Shown here piece after piece: positions 1 to 11,260 of a stretch of 64,000 nucleotides of DNA; the first letter of the stretch is position 1, and the number at the start of each line of letters is the position of its first letter. This DNA comes from Symsagittifera roscoffensis. Its lineage: Eukaryota; Xenacoelomorpha; Acoela; Convolutidae. The translations under genes were made by a program, and so were the position numbers. The DNA lies in NCBI RefSeq assembly GCF_963678635.1, contig NC_087065.1, positions 30,444,252-30,508,251 of the forward strand, given 5' to 3'. Under the pieces are notes generated by a model. The model saw nothing but the letters and a program-made list of their open reading frames with translations. It was not told the DNA's origin and made no database searches.

Positions 1-258
1 TTCAAAGTTTTGTTTGCTCAAAATGTGACTTAACTTAACTTTTCTTGGTGTCAGATGATCAGCCGACTTAAGACAAATACGTTAAGCTGTCTCGTGGCAG
101 TAGCAATGAACTTGCTTCGGTTTAATCAGATAGTTTTATTGATCACCACGATCAGTGCATCTAATATCAAAGTTTGACAAATCTCCAATATGTTATTCTC
201 AACCTAGTTTTTGTTACTGTTCTGCAGTTTGGATACAACTTGCTACAAAATAGAAACA
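1..258 (+). other. 5' flank / possible 5' UTR of the alpha-galactosidase gene
   Basis: This stretch lies directly upstream of the first coding exon. I see no convincing TATA box, CpG cluster or upstream exon. The ATG at 259 has an A at -3 (context aacaATGa), which suits eukaryotic initiation. Two upstream ATGs (around 107 and 189) open only short frames unrelated to the enzyme. A transcription start cannot be placed from sequence alone. Confidence 0.4.
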
Positions 259-380
259 ATGATCGGCCAAAGATTAGTGGTTATTCTATTCTTTTCACTG
301 TGTTTTCAAGCAATTTTGACTTTGGACAATGGCGTGGGGATCACTCCTGCAATGGGTTTCATGGACTGGGAAAGATTCAG
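259..380 (+). CDS. Alpha-galactosidase/alpha-N-acetylgalactosaminidase, exon 1 (signal peptide and N-terminus)
   Basis: This is the first coding exon of a GH27 retaining glycosidase, which removes terminal alpha-linked Gal or GalNAc from glycolipids and glycoproteins in the lysosome or outside the cell. The start at 259 gives a hydrophobic leader of about 21 residues (core LVVILFFSLCFQAIL). The mature N-terminus follows at LDNGVG, with the family signature PAMGFMDWERF, equivalent to the 'TPPMGW..WERF' motif of animal GLA/NAGA. The exon ends at 380 before a gtacct donor and leaves two bases of an Arg codon. That codon is completed by the first base of the exon at 6269. Confidence 0.93.
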
Positions 381-536
381 GTACCTTTGTTTCGGACTTG
401 TATGCTCTAACGCTACCACTTTTGTAGAAAGTTGAATAGCCTTCAAAAAACCCAACAATTTTGAGCAGCTTGGAGCACTCTAGTTGCGGATATCCCCAGA
501 CAAGAATTAAGCGCATGCTTTTAGTTTCATAGCTAA

Positions 537-748
537 GTTTTGTACAGCTGTGATTCAGTATTTGCTTTTAAAATTTTTAGCTTAAATTAACTAGTCTTTA
601 TGAGTAAGATCTTGATACGTTCATTCTCTTAGGCGGAGAGAATGCTCTCTAATTTTTAATGTTTTAATTTTGAGATTAATTCAATCGTTACCTTTGTAAT
701 TATTTAATTGTAAATAATTAGAATTAGCTGTAACAAATGTATATTTCA
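537..748 (+). repeat. Gypsy-1 5' LTR, approximate right part
   Basis: The region ends in ...tatatttca, followed two bases later by a primer binding site, the usual 5' LTR/PBS layout. Blocks 'gtgattca(g/a)tat' and 'gtaacaaa(t/g)g...tttt/ca' recur near 5860 and 5925 in the presumed 3' LTR. The two copies are too diverged for me to place the left border, so the start is a guess. Confidence 0.45.
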
Positions 749-751
749 TCC

Positions 752-766
752 TGGCGCAGTCAACTA
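752..766 (+). other. Gypsy-1 primer binding site, tRNA-Ser type
   Basis: TGGCGCAGTC begins two bases after the LTR end. It is complementary to a tRNA 3' end GACTGCGCCA, the tRNA-Ser type used by 17.6/297-like Ty3/gypsy elements. It fixes the element's orientation as +. Confidence 0.7.
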
Positions 767-789
767 GTAACTAATCAAACAAGAGAAGA

Positions 790-1660
790 ATGCCCCCTTC
801 TGGCAAAACCATACGGTAGATCCACCAATTCCATGGAAAGAGCGAAGCGAAAATTTCACCAAGCGCTGATAGCGAAAAAAGGTAGATATCGAAAATCTAC
901 CTAAAACATATTATAGATATCACCAGCAACCTCCAGCATTCGACAGTCTTACAGATACGGAAACAGAAAATTAGAAATCCCAAGCCTCTAGAGGAAAATC
1001 CGCAAAAAAAAGTGATTTGTCACCTAAGAAACAACTTCGATCAAGATCCAAACTGAACGTTTCAACGGAATGAGAATTGACAATTTGACGTAGCAGACGA
1101 ATACCTACATTCGATGCCATGCCTAGCTCTTGGAAACGAAGGGAAAAATGTTCGGGTAGATTTCATTTGAAATGTTTTGGGAAAGTTTGTCTACTGCTTT
1201 CGAAGGGAAAACAAAGTTCACAATTGAAAGACAAAATTGGAGTCTTTGGAACATTTTTGAAAAGCCTGAGTCAAAATGGCGAAAAAGTGTTCTATACCCG
1301 CCGGAGAAGAATCAACATGGAGAATTGCGTTTTTCAAAAAAGTATTGGAAAAACTTTGCCCCCTAGAAACATTGGACGTAGCATTGATAGACGAAAAAGA
1401 ATAACAAAACAAATGAGGATGACAAATAGTTTTGAATCCCATGGATTCTCTGGACACATCTAAAAATCATTTTAACGTCAAAAAAGCACTCACCCTGTAC
1501 ATCGAACAATACAATATATGTATGAAATGTGGCGTTATTTTTTAAACGCCACTTAGCAGTTTGCCCGGCAAAATATTCAACAAGTACACATTGTAAAAAC
1601 AAAGATCTTTTTTCGAGACTTCGTAAATCTTGTCGTAGAAAGATAGTCATTTTGAAACTA
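790..1660 (+). pseudogene. Gypsy-1 gag remnant with paired zinc knuckles
   Basis: Several stop codons and frame changes break this region. Around 1513-1640 the translation keeps a cysteine-rich stretch of the form C-x2-CG ... HLAVCPAK ... ending in a basic run SCRRK. This resembles the two nucleocapsid knuckles of invertebrate gypsy gag proteins. The upstream part has the lysine-rich composition of gag but no motif I can name. The function would have been RNA packaging; the copy is clearly dead. Confidence 0.5.
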
Positions 1661-2070
1661 AAAATTAGATAAGACAGATTTCAATTCTCCCTTGGATCCA
1701 ATGGATATAGATAACGACCGTGTAACTAGAGAACTTTGTGAAGTGATCAATTTATTGTCAGAGTAATCATACCAATATCAATGGACAGAGTAATCAAAAC
1801 AAGTGAAAAACAATCAAAAAACATACAAGTGGTTTCAGCTAGCTTCGTTAGCTTCTTCAAGAGGAGCGGACTTCATCAATTTGAATTACATGACCCTCAA
1901 TCGGAAATTTAACTTTGGAACATTCAACCAAAGACTTGTGTTGAGGCTTCAACGTCAACGAGATCTCTCGGCAAGATCAGAAAGTCTTTATTTGTTATAA
2001 CTACCGCTGAAAAAAAGAGAAATCAAACGTTTACCTATAACTTTTAAACATTATTTCTTTTGAATTGGTA
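1661..2070 (+). other. Gypsy-1 interior, unresolved gag-pol junction
   Basis: This is where protease would be expected. I could not find a DTGA/DSGA-type motif in any frame. The region seems to be eroded element sequence with scattered stops and nothing else recognisable. Confidence 0.3.
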
Positions 2071-2071
2071 A

Positions 2072-2760
2072 AATCAAAAATCTTTAAATTCATTACACCT
2101 ATCGAGTTAAAAAGTACACGCGTCACCTTTCCTTTACTGGGCTCAGTCGAAAGAGAATTAAACCGACTCAAAACCGATACTCACATCAAAAAGTTAGAAT
2201 AACTGGTCAATCACATAACTGGTCAATAAATTTCAAAAAATTACAATAACCAGTCAATAACTTTCAAATGAAAAATAAATCAAATGAGTCCCAAATTTAG
2301 CAACCTTGGGAACTCCATTACGCACCTTCTGAAAAAAAGCATTTTTTTTATTGAAAGGAAAATCAAAAAAAATAATTTGAAAAACCTAAACAAGAAACTG
2401 TCAATCAAACAGAAAACCTTCACATTGATGTTAACCTTAAGGCCAGATTAAAAATTGACGCATCCCAAAATGGACTTGGGCGTCCTTAGAACGATTCCAT
2501 TGGAGTGGTTGACAGGTTGTTTCATCTTTCTCAAGTCTTTTGAGGCCCTATGAAGCTAAATTTTCCACAAATGAACTAGATCGTTTGGCAGTTGTTTGAG
2601 CAGTGGAATTCTACAAACACGTTTTTTATGGTTCACACGTCGAAGTTTTAACTAATCATGATGTTCTTATTTGAGCCTGATTGGCAAAACATGAGAAAAA
2701 ATCTTACCATAGTAGACTAGTAAGAAGGTTTGGTCGAAGTTTATAGTTTAATCTCAAAAT
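2072..2760 (+). pseudogene. Gypsy-1 RT N-terminal edge, connection and RNase H remnant
   Basis: About 2085-2200 reads like the segment just before gypsy reverse transcriptase (LGSVERELNRLKTDTHIKKL). The RT palm that should follow is absent: within about 70 bp the sequence resumes as the post-RT connection region (FSNLGNSITHLLKKS, about 2290). RNase H follows, with KIDASQNGLG at about 2450 and TNELDRLAVV...AVEFYKH...VEVLTNHD across 2548-2672, broken by stops. The order matches Ty3/gypsy pol with an internal deletion of the polymerase core. Confidence 0.75.
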
Positions 2761-3539
2761 TAAACACTTGTCAGGAAAATATATGGGAATCATTGACCGA
2801 ACTTCGATAATTTTATCCAGAATGGCAAAACTTTTATCTCGATGAAGAAATCATAGTATCACCGGTCGATAAAATCAATAAAGTTTTTTATCTAAAGGAT
2901 AATCATAAAGTATATTGCAATGCTATTGGCTCAAATGTGGAAAACGCAAGGTTACGCATGATTAGGTAATTACCTAAAAGCCTCACTTCTTAACTTCATC
3001 GACGCTTTCAATTTGCAACTTGAAACAAAATCTAACTGACATTTGGAACTCTAAATGTATTCCCTCAGATTATTAAATTTTGATCCTGCAAAAAATTTAA
3101 TTTCAAAATCTGCTTTTTGTTTTCTTAATTTTTAAAAGCAGCCTAATATCTCTGTTTTGGACAACAAAAATTGTAATTACAGGAAAAAAAAGACGAACAT
3201 TAAAATTTTAATGAATTTGTCTGCTTTCGCTATTCATGTTTCAGCTGATTTTCCTTCTAGGTCAGAAGATGAAAAACTTGTAAATAAGTACCGAGAATTT
3301 TTGAACTTGCGCGAATGATCCTTGGATCTTAATTCTTTTTTAACGCCAAACTTTTAGCTCTCTTTACAGAATCAGGCCCGATGTTGAGCTCTTTTTTTTA
3401 AGCACTTCAAAACAAAGAAGAGACGGTGAATTCAAAAGCTGCTTCTCGTTCCCACCATTTTTATCGCAATCTAACAAATCTGACGGATTACTCTAGTTAT
3501 TTAGTTTGTTATTACTTTTTCTCTTAGAAGCGCCGTTAA
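2761..3539 (+). other. Gypsy-1 pol spacer between RNase H and integrase
   Basis: In a living element this would encode the end of RNase H and the linker to integrase. Stops occur in all frames, and I see no motif beyond general homology of position. Confidence 0.35.
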
Positions 3540-3900
3540 GACCTTTCTCAAAGCACAATCCGGCCACTTTCCGATCAAGTATTTGGCACAGTGTATCTCT
3601 TGGCCACATATAAACCGAAAAATCTATTCGCACGCTGTAGCTTGTACACAATGTTCAAAAACTGGGAAGTATTTAAAAATTATTATTCCACACTACCATA
3701 AATACGAACCAATTCCGTATCGGAACCAAAAGAAGAAATCAATCTTGCTTTTCCCGGTCCTTTGGGTTCAACATATCTTTGGATTCAAAGTTATATCTTT
3801 TTGTTTGAAGACAGATTATCAAAATTTCCTTTGTCTTAACTTACCTCTTAGCTCATACCTCAATCAAAGTTATTGACTTTCTTCAGTTTCTTTTTCCCTG
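3540..3900 (+). pseudogene. Gypsy-1 integrase N-terminal zinc-binding domain remnant
   Basis: The translation contains GHFP...ISWPHINRKI...ACTQCSKTGK...IIP. This is the H-x-H...C-x2-C integrase head with the 'CxxCxxxGKxLKxxIP' continuation typical of one invertebrate gypsy lineage. The frame continues to about 3876, but the first catalytic Asp motif of the core is not preserved. Confidence 0.75.
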
Positions 3901-5530
3901 TTCTTTTCGCATAGATCACGCTGCTTGCTATAACATCCAAGACTTTTAATTATTCTGCTGTTCTAGTCAAATTAAAAAGATATTGTGTGCCTTAGGCGAT
4001 CAGCGCTCCAATGAATTAGTTGAAAAAAAATTGTTCAGACTGTAAAACTCAAATTATCAGTATTGGCTCAAGAACATCAAAAAACACACTACAAACGCTA
4101 TCTCAAAATTTTATCATCATTCAGTAAAAATTTAAGAGCTCAACTTTGGATATCCATTACGTTTGGAAAAAAAACTTCTATCTAGTAAACTATCTAATTG
4201 AATTGGAGATACAAGGAAACCAATACCAAACAAGGAGCGAGCACTTGATTGGATTGCGCAAGACTGGATTGAGGATCGATTCAAGAATACAGCGACTCTG
4301 TAAAAAAGCCTATCTCGTTTGAAAGATAAATACGAATCGGACTACCCTTCTTCCTCAAAACCCTCACCATTAAGGATCCCTCTCCAAATTCCATATAAAT
4401 GTAGTATCCTTCGGATAACAAAGTAGAGAAACAATTGAAATCCTTTTTACAAGACACTGAAACAGAAAAATGTAATTCAACTAAAATGACAGTTGAACTA
4501 TCCGACGGAAAAATCATCAGAAAATCAGACATCGCCTTACCAAAATCCTACTCAAATTCGATCTTTTGAGGGAATTTGTTCAGTCCTAATTTTCCTACCC
4601 ATAATTTTGAAGCAGGTATAAAGCGGACAAATCAGAAGAAGCCAACGGAAATCAGAAATCCAGTCACCAAGTTTAAAAAAAGAAATCGAGATGGCTGCAT
4701 CAGACAGCAACATCAGGATTAGGGCCTCCAACTCATCACGCAAAAGGACAAGAAAACAACCCTCACATACGAAGAAAACAACTCGTAAAACAGGTTAACT
4801 GACTTGCAACGACTCTCTGTTTATTTCTTTGGATACATCAGATATTAGTGATTGGGAATGGATAGTAGAGACGTGGTTAGGAAGCGCTATTTTACAGAGC
4901 ACTCTATTGAGTCAAAGTCCGCCAAAATCGTTTCTCATTCACTTCTTGCTCGTGATGAAATGAAATGTGAATTTTTAGTTGAACAAACTACCTCCCGGAA
5001 ATAACTAACATGGATTGCCCTGTCACCAATATACCCGCAGAGAAAATATATACTCAAGTCATATCCTAATCAAACACAGCACAAAAGTTCAAAACTCCAC
5101 TCAATCCGCAGGATGTAAGTGAGCCAAGACAATCAGAGGAAACCAGTGAACTTCTACGAGATTGTCAACCCGTTCAACAATTTACGAGATTGTCGACTCG
5201 TGAGATGAGGCCAGAACGGAACAGGAGAGATCTGTCCTCAAAAACCAGATACAACCGTTCACAGAATACACATATTGTTCGGATGAAATGGACACAATTT
5301 TTCCCTCTCCTTCTTCTCTCCTTTCTCTCCTTCTACTCAACAGACTTTCAGCCCTTCTCTTCAACTGACCAATCACTCAGAATGACCATTGGCAACCTCA
5401 GTGACAACGTCGACATAGACAGAGAACTATTAAACGCAGAGCTAGAACAATTTAAGAGGACAAAATCTGAAAGCTTGAATTTTTCTTTTTATAAACCCAT
5501 TTTGTTAAATTTCATTACTTAAACCTGATT
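3901..5530 (+). pseudogene. Gypsy-1 integrase core/C-terminus remnant
   Basis: The catalytic core is eroded. Around 4490-4540 a C-terminal motif survives (VELSDGKIIRKSDIALP), like the 'VxLSDGRxxxKSDI' tail of gypsy integrases. Around 5185-5265 there is a basic tail (STREMRPERNRRD). A 110-codon open frame at 5190-5522 covers this tail and a hydrophobic run (FFPLLLLSFLSFYS); I do not regard it as a gene of its own. Confidence 0.6.
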
Positions 5531-5794
5531 TCCACTTTCTTCATCAGTGCTATCTTACTTTCTAATGTCAATGCTACTGGTATTACTTTTGCAGTTTACA
5601 ATTTGGTTTCATTTGTTTCATTGATCATTTAATAATCCATCGGACTAAACACTGTCTTAGCTTTTTGCCTTAATCAGTGAAACTGCTTTTAAATTCTCTA
5701 CTTAAACCCTTAATCGAACTCTCAGTTCTATATCACAGTGCATGTTGTTTAGTCAGTTGTCACAAAAAAGTTAAAATTTTTTTCTCCGAAGGGG

Positions 5795-5960
5795 AGAAAA
5801 GGAGCAGTTACTTGTTATCAACTTAGCAAATTAAAAATTTCTCCTGTTATGAGGAATGTTGTGATTCAATATTTTTGAATGTTTAAACTACATAATTCCA
5901 TTTAAATTATAAATCAGGAGATTAGATGTAACAAAGGAACATTTTGTCAAGTACGTTGAG
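5795..5960 (+). repeat. Gypsy-1 polypurine tract and presumed 3' LTR
   Basis: A purine-rich run (gaaggggagaaaaggagcag, about 5797) is followed by AT-rich sequence sharing the blocks 'gtgattcaatat' and 'gtaacaaagg' with the 5' LTR region. The match is weak and the borders are uncertain. Confidence 0.4.
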
Positions 5961-6268
5961 TTTTGTATTGCTAATAAGAGAGAAAAAAGTACTGAGTTCG
6001 AAAATGTGAAACTGCGCTAGAAACTCGTTTTTGCTAAACTTTGTTAAGAAGATGCAAAACGTTTTTGAATTCAGATATACTTTTTTCATCACCAACTACT
6101 GCAAAAAAGCTTGATACATATCAGTGCCCTCTTTTTCTTGTTTTGAGCTGCAATGAAAAGCAATATGAAAGTTAGTAGGCCATGGAGACCCGGATAAGTT
6201 GCGCCATAATGTAGAGTAGGCTTCGACCCTAAAGATGGAGATGAAGTTAAATCTTTGATCGCGTACAG

Positions 6269-6369
6269 ATGCAACATCGATTGTTCTGACTTCCCGGATG
6301 AGTGCATCAGTGAGCAGCTGTTCATGCAGATAGCAGACGCCATGGTGCAGAAGGGACTGGCCGCAGCGG
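6269..6369 (+). CDS. Alpha-galactosidase/NAGA exon 2
   Basis: The exon completes the Arg codon split by intron 1 and encodes [18 protein letters not shown] and then ADAMVQKGL. This matches the Cys-rich start of the GH27 barrel (C-N-x-D-C...C-I-S-E-x-L-F). The paired cysteines are those that form the N-terminal disulfides in human GLA/NAGA. The acceptor is gcgtacag. The exon ends at 6369 before a gttagt donor, leaving one G of a Gly codon (phase 1), which joins the exon at 29422. Confidence 0.93.
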
Positions 6370-7164
6370 GTTAGTTAGACAAATGCTCAACTACTCAGCT
6401 TAAACTACCTGTTGCAGAATTTGATTTTTTGTCAAAACCTGGCATAAAAAAAGGTTTTTCGTAATTTTTCAAAAAAGTGACCATGGTCAAAAATTCCTGC
6501 GCGCGCCACTGTATATCATAAAATGTTACAAAAGCTTCTATCAAAAAAAAAGATTATTCAATTTTAGGGATTTTATTTTGTAGCGAGAGGTTCAAAAAAA
6601 GATAATAGCTTAAATATGGAAAATCGTAGTTCAACAAGACTGGAGTCGTATCCACTCATATCCAGCCATCCAATCTTTTAACGACGAACTAGCTTACCCG
6701 GCTAAAGCGTTAAACGTAATCGAAAACATGGTTGAAACATAAATGAGCAATTTTTCGAATCATAAAAGAACACAAAGTCGGATACAATTATGGTCAAAAC
6801 TGTCAAACACGTTTTTCCTTTGATCGAGTCGGTTATTTTTACATAGCCGGTTTGGGTCGATTTGGTCGAAGCATAGCTATTTTTGGTCCCGCTGGTCGAA
6901 ACGTATGAACGCTCAACTCGTGCGGTAAGCAAACACAAAGACGTGTTTATCGGACATTACAGCAGCAAATGAATCAGGTTTCGTATAGCTACGACATTGC
7001 ATCAAGAATGGGTTGATTTGCTAGAAAAAAACTGCTGAAGTGTCTGAAATACTGAGTGTCTGGTATCGCAGTTAGTTGCTCTAATCAACGAAATACACTG
7101 AAGATTGACAAAGAATAAGGACAACGAATTAATAATACTTGAGAATTGAGAAAAGAAAGCTTCT
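6370..7164 (+). other. Intron 2, left part without recognised features
   Basis: Intron 2 runs from 6370 to 29421 (23 kb; donor gttagt, acceptor tttttatag). This first 0.8 kb contains short A- and T-runs and small open frames, but I recognise no element or RNA gene in it. Confidence 0.6.
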
Positions 7165-7279
7165 CATGTTTTCAGATAAATCAACGTTTAGGCAACCAAC
7201 ATTGTATAATGTTGCCAAAATCAGCTAAAAGCCTGTATTTTGCTGCAGCAAATTAAAGGGGAGGGAGAAGTGGGTGGCT

Positions 7280-8295
7280 CGGGTTGACCAAAATGTGCAA
7301 CCATACGTCGCACCATGCATGGTTCCATAGAAGCCATGGAAAGTTGCCGACGTATTATTAAAATAACACATTTTCCATGCATGGCTCGACGTATGGTTGC
7401 ACATTTTTTTATCACGGGGACTTCAAATTAGGCAATTTTGACAGTGTAAACGCTAAAATGTTATTAAGTAAATAAAGTCAAAAGGCCGACAGAAAACGCC
7501 ACGTTTGCTCAGATATAAAAAAAACTTTTTTCGATGTCAGATCTGTTTTTTAAATATTTAATTGATTTACTATTTAAAAAGAATCCTAAATTAAAAGTAT
7601 GTCGTGAAACGGTCTGTTTACAGCAGAATTCTATTTTTCAACTCGTTCCATTATGTGCTCAAAAAAATTATTCCGGATTGAAAAAGTTTTCTAAAAAAAT
7701 TAAAAAATCAAAAAAACAATCTAAATTTTTTTTCACTTCTCTTCACACATTTTTTTGACCAAAAGTAAGTTCTCAGCTTATTTGTCAATATTTGAAACTG
7801 CTAATAAACCCCAAAAGTAAACGAAAAATTTCGGTGTTCGTTCTGATATCGCATGCTTAATTAAAGTTGTTTTTGTATGGAAACATCGTTTCCATAAATA
7901 GCACCATAAATGGTGCGACGAATGGTTTGCATGGTGGAAAAAAATCACAATCTAATAAAAGCGTATTTTGCACTACGGATAACTTTTTCAGTAATTTTTG
8001 TCAATTAACCTCTATTTTTACTGTTTTCTAGAGAAAAAAAATAATGGTGAAAAATCTCTTCCATACGTAGCACCATTTATGTTGCCACGTATGATTTGCA
8101 TTGTGAAAATTTTTGATATTTTACCAACAGCTTGCATAATGATGAGAAACCGTTTTATAACCATTTTAATCCGTCAAAAAGTTATTTTGTGGGTTTTCGA
8201 AACCAACGTTAGTGCTACGTATGATAAGTCATTTTCAATATAAATCATGCATGGATGTGCAAGGTTGCGCATTATCTTCTATGGTGGGCAACCCG
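7280..8295. mobile_element. Palindrome-rich TIR element (MITE-like) inserted in the left Polinton arm
   Basis: The right Polinton arm runs straight through this point (near 18800-18825), so about 1.0 kb is extra here. The extra piece starts CGGGTTGACC and ends GGGCAACCCG, imperfect terminal inverted repeats. Inside are several inverted-repeat copies of one motif: 7290-7324 pairs with 7371-7408 (aaaatgtgcaaccatacgtc / its complement), and related palindromes lie at 7884-7935, 8058-8105 and 8206-8270. No transposase is visible. A target-site duplication could not be settled. Confidence 0.6.
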
Positions 8296-8399
8296 GGGGC
8301 AGTGGTGGTAGATTTTTCTATTGAAAGGGAGGAATGTATGTGGAAGGGTGGCTTGTGTTGGGATTTTTACTTACCTTTCAGGACGACAGTTTCTGTTTT

Positions 8400-11260
8400 A
8401 GGGCGATGAATTCTCTGATCGGCTTTCCACCAATCTCGTCTTTAGATTTCAGCACAACTTTCTTGTTTGTATTGTCGACCAGGAAACGGTCCTCATCATA
8501 ATTAAAAAAGTCGAATTCAGCTTTTAGTTTCTCTACTTCCCGGTAAACGTCATCAGTTTTACCGCTGAAATAAAACTATCGGAGTACAGTAGTTCCAAGT
8601 GTAGGTTCGGATTCATTTTCTGATAACGAAATTGAAAGATGAAACGCTTGGCGAGGTCTAATATGGTCACACCAACTAACATAGGTTTGTCCCAAAAATT
8701 TTCTTTACTGAAAAACTGATTGTGGCTTTTCATAAGGCTCAGAGTTGTTTTTTGAAGAACTTTTCACTCATTCCTTACAATCTCCAGCCTTTTTTCCCCT
8801 AACTTAGACTCCGTTGTTTTACCAAAGGCTGAATTAACCTTACTACAGATTTTCGTAGTGTGCCATCCAGTGACGTTGGCGGAACTGAAGAATGTTTCCG
8901 AAATGAGTTATTTTCATTCCCAGCTCCTGGTACAACTTTAGGATAAAGTAATGTAAAACATAACCATCTCTAGGATGCAATGTCTGCAGAAGCTTTGGCA
9001 CCTTCGGCAGTGTGGTGACTCCCAATTTTCCCAACATGTTGGGTTCGTCGTTGCTCATTGCAGCGATGACCACTACTTCACGAAATGAGGCAAGAAGATA
9101 ATAATCGGAGAAGTCATGAAGCTCATCGGTAATGGAAAAAATGACTTCAATTGATGAACCTAATCCGAGGTTTCGCTGGTGAGCAGTATCTTTTGTCTTA
9201 TATTGAATGGTTTAATAGCAAAGGGCAGTGTTTCATTAGTCGCCCGTACAAAAATTGTCCTTCAATATTGAGGGTGTAGCTTAATGGTTTTGAGTGCGAA
9301 AAACCGTCGAGGTTGGATGGTTCGCCTTTTAAAGTTGGCGCGCGTAAAATGTCAACATTCCTCCTCGTATCATCGCTGCACAAAATCCAGATGTTCACGA
9401 TCCCTTAGAAGCTTCAGGTTGGGCTTACAACCTTATAGTAAGGCATCCGAGGAATGGTTACTTGACGTGAAGTATCAAGCGCTATCCAGTCCGTACAATT
9501 GATAGCAAATTTCACTAAAAATTGAAAATGGAAGCGCAAGTAATAGCACATCTGTAGTCAATCATAAGTCGTGGTAATCACCAAGTGAACCACTCTCCAG
9601 TTCAGTGAGGACTTTTTGAACAAGATTGTACTCGCTTCTTATAACACTCACATCTCCTCCTGTTAAACAATTTTAACACATTGTTCGCGGGGGTACTTGC
9701 GTTATTCAGAAAAGGTCTCCAGTAGAAAAAAAAGTTTTGCAGAAAAAATTTTTCGTTTTGCAACTTGTCAATAAATTTGGCCCTAGCATGAATCTATACA
9801 AATGGACGAATCTGAAATTTTTTAAGGGTTTTCTGAGTTTTCCATTTTTGTCCGTGTACGTTTTTATATACAGAGATTGTCAAAGATTTTATACGTCTTC
9901 AGATGCGAGTAATACAGAAAAACTACTTTCCGAATCGCTTCTTGCCGGCACTTTGATTATAATGCGTCAGACATGTTTTGAAAAATTATGAGCTATCATT
10001 AGATTTTAATTTGTTATTTTTCTATTAACTTAAGACCCAATATGTGCCCAACCCAGGAACTTTTTGGTGTAGCGGCAAAAATTAAGTTCAGCTTTGTTCT
10101 CACATACCCAACAATTCGTAGGATCTTCCCGTTCCTGGCCTGTTATACCGGTGAAAATGTTTTTCTTTTTTTTCAAGTTAGTTTGTCTCGCTATTGAATC
10201 AAGGGAGCTTTTAAGCTCAAACTTTAACAGATATTTCATCATAATTTTGATTACTATAAAGGCGTAGGCTCACCGTTAATGGAATTCATTTTTGTGCGTG
10301 GTAGCTTTTTGCGAATCAGGTTGCGATCCGTATACTGGCAAAAGCAGTGACTCCAAATCAAAGAGTATAACTCTGGATACGTACATTGATCTTTCGGTCA
10401 TTTTTTGCCGACCTGGGCATTGTACTGACGACATTTTTGTCTTGATAGCACAGTTCTTGATGTCTTCTCAGAGTTTCGAAGGAAGCGCTGGTGTGGAACC
10501 CTTTACAGCAAATCTCAGATTGGCATCGATGCACTTAGTGCCGCATGTACTCGATCAGTTTCTGGAGATCACTTATCCACATATAGTGATACTTGAATCC
10601 ATCTGTAAGCAGTAACAAGTCCACCAGATACATCAGATAAGTAGTGGTTCTGTTCGACATTTTTAGGGTCAATAATTTGCCATCGTTGAACCTGAACAGA
10701 AAATTTTTTTTTATATCTAGTGTTGGTGCGAAATATCAAGCGGGATTGAATAGATGAAGAACGTTAATCAGGGGCTATTAAAATTTGTTAACATTCAAGT
10801 ATAAGTTGCTTAACGACACTCGTTGACATAACAACTGCTCAACCTTTCAAATCTGTCGGTGTCCATCAGACACATTGGCAATTCATATTCCCTATTGAAT
10901 ATCACAGTTACTTCTTTATCCAATCGAAGGTTAACACCTTGTCCTTCTCCAGCCACCGTCTGAAAATGCGTGCAACTTCAATAGATGTTGTTGATAGCTA
11001 TTCCCAGTGAGTACTTTTGTTTGGAATAAGATACAATTACTATAGGAAAACATGTCATGTGCCAGCTCAACGTTCCAGCTCTTCCGTTACTTGAGTAATT
11101 CAGGAAAGTTTTAAGATTGAAGTAAAACTGGTTTTGAAAAACGAGAAGTGACTAGGATTGAAAATTAAGAGTTTTGCGGGTAAAGACCAGTAGAAGCCAT
11201 CAACGAGAAGTATACTTCGCCGTGAACTTGACAATAATTACTTTCTTTTCCAAATATAGG
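8400..11260 (-). pseudogene. Polinton-type protein-primed DNA polymerase B, left copy
   Basis: Read leftward on the minus strand, motifs come in polymerase order. A C2H2-like stretch (TGNSYQQHLLKLHAF, about 11000) is followed by a second Cys/His segment (ICCKGFHTSASFETLRRHQELC, in short pieces, about 10480-10560). Then come an HNH-like CWVCEN...FLGWAH (about 10040-10110), exonuclease motif GDYHDL-LTTDVLLLA (about 9570), LQTLHPRDGYVLHY (about 8960), the B-family motif NSAFGKTTES (about 8810), LLYSDSF replacing the usual DTDS site (about 8590), and NTNKKVVLKSKDE (about 8460). Stops, frameshifts and a ~420-bp insertion break it. In Polintons, adintoviruses and relatives this enzyme replicates the element DNA. 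Confidence 0.75.
9105..9527 (+). mobile_element. Insertion in PolB copy with tRNA-like A/B boxes (SINE candidate)
   Basis: The right arm keeps the polymerase sequence uninterrupted at the equivalent point (about 17975), so about 420 bp is inserted here. On the + strand it contains GGGTGTAGCTTAATGG at about 9270, a good match to a tRNA 5' end and A box. A weak B-box-like GGTTCGCC lies about 45 bp downstream. No matching acceptor stem or clear A-tail is visible, so SINE status is tentative. Confidence 0.35.

Larger units (their letters stand above)
381..6268 (+). other. Intron 1 of the alpha-galactosidase gene
   Basis: A GT...AG intron of 5.9 kb (donor gtacct, acceptor gcgtacag). Most of it is a decayed Ty3/gypsy retroelement in the same orientation as the gene (about 540-5960). 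The flanks 381-536 and 5960-6268 contain nothing else that I recognise. Confidence 0.85.

Noticed and set aside
5190-5522. 110-codon + strand frame with a hydrophobic stretch, resembling a small secreted protein
   Set aside because: Its start overlaps the basic tail of gypsy-1 integrase and the hydrophobic run is a CT-rich stretch; no independent support.
10292-10615. 107-codon + strand open frame
   Set aside because: Antisense to the conserved Cys/His region of the left PolB pseudogene, which has clear motifs on the minus strand.
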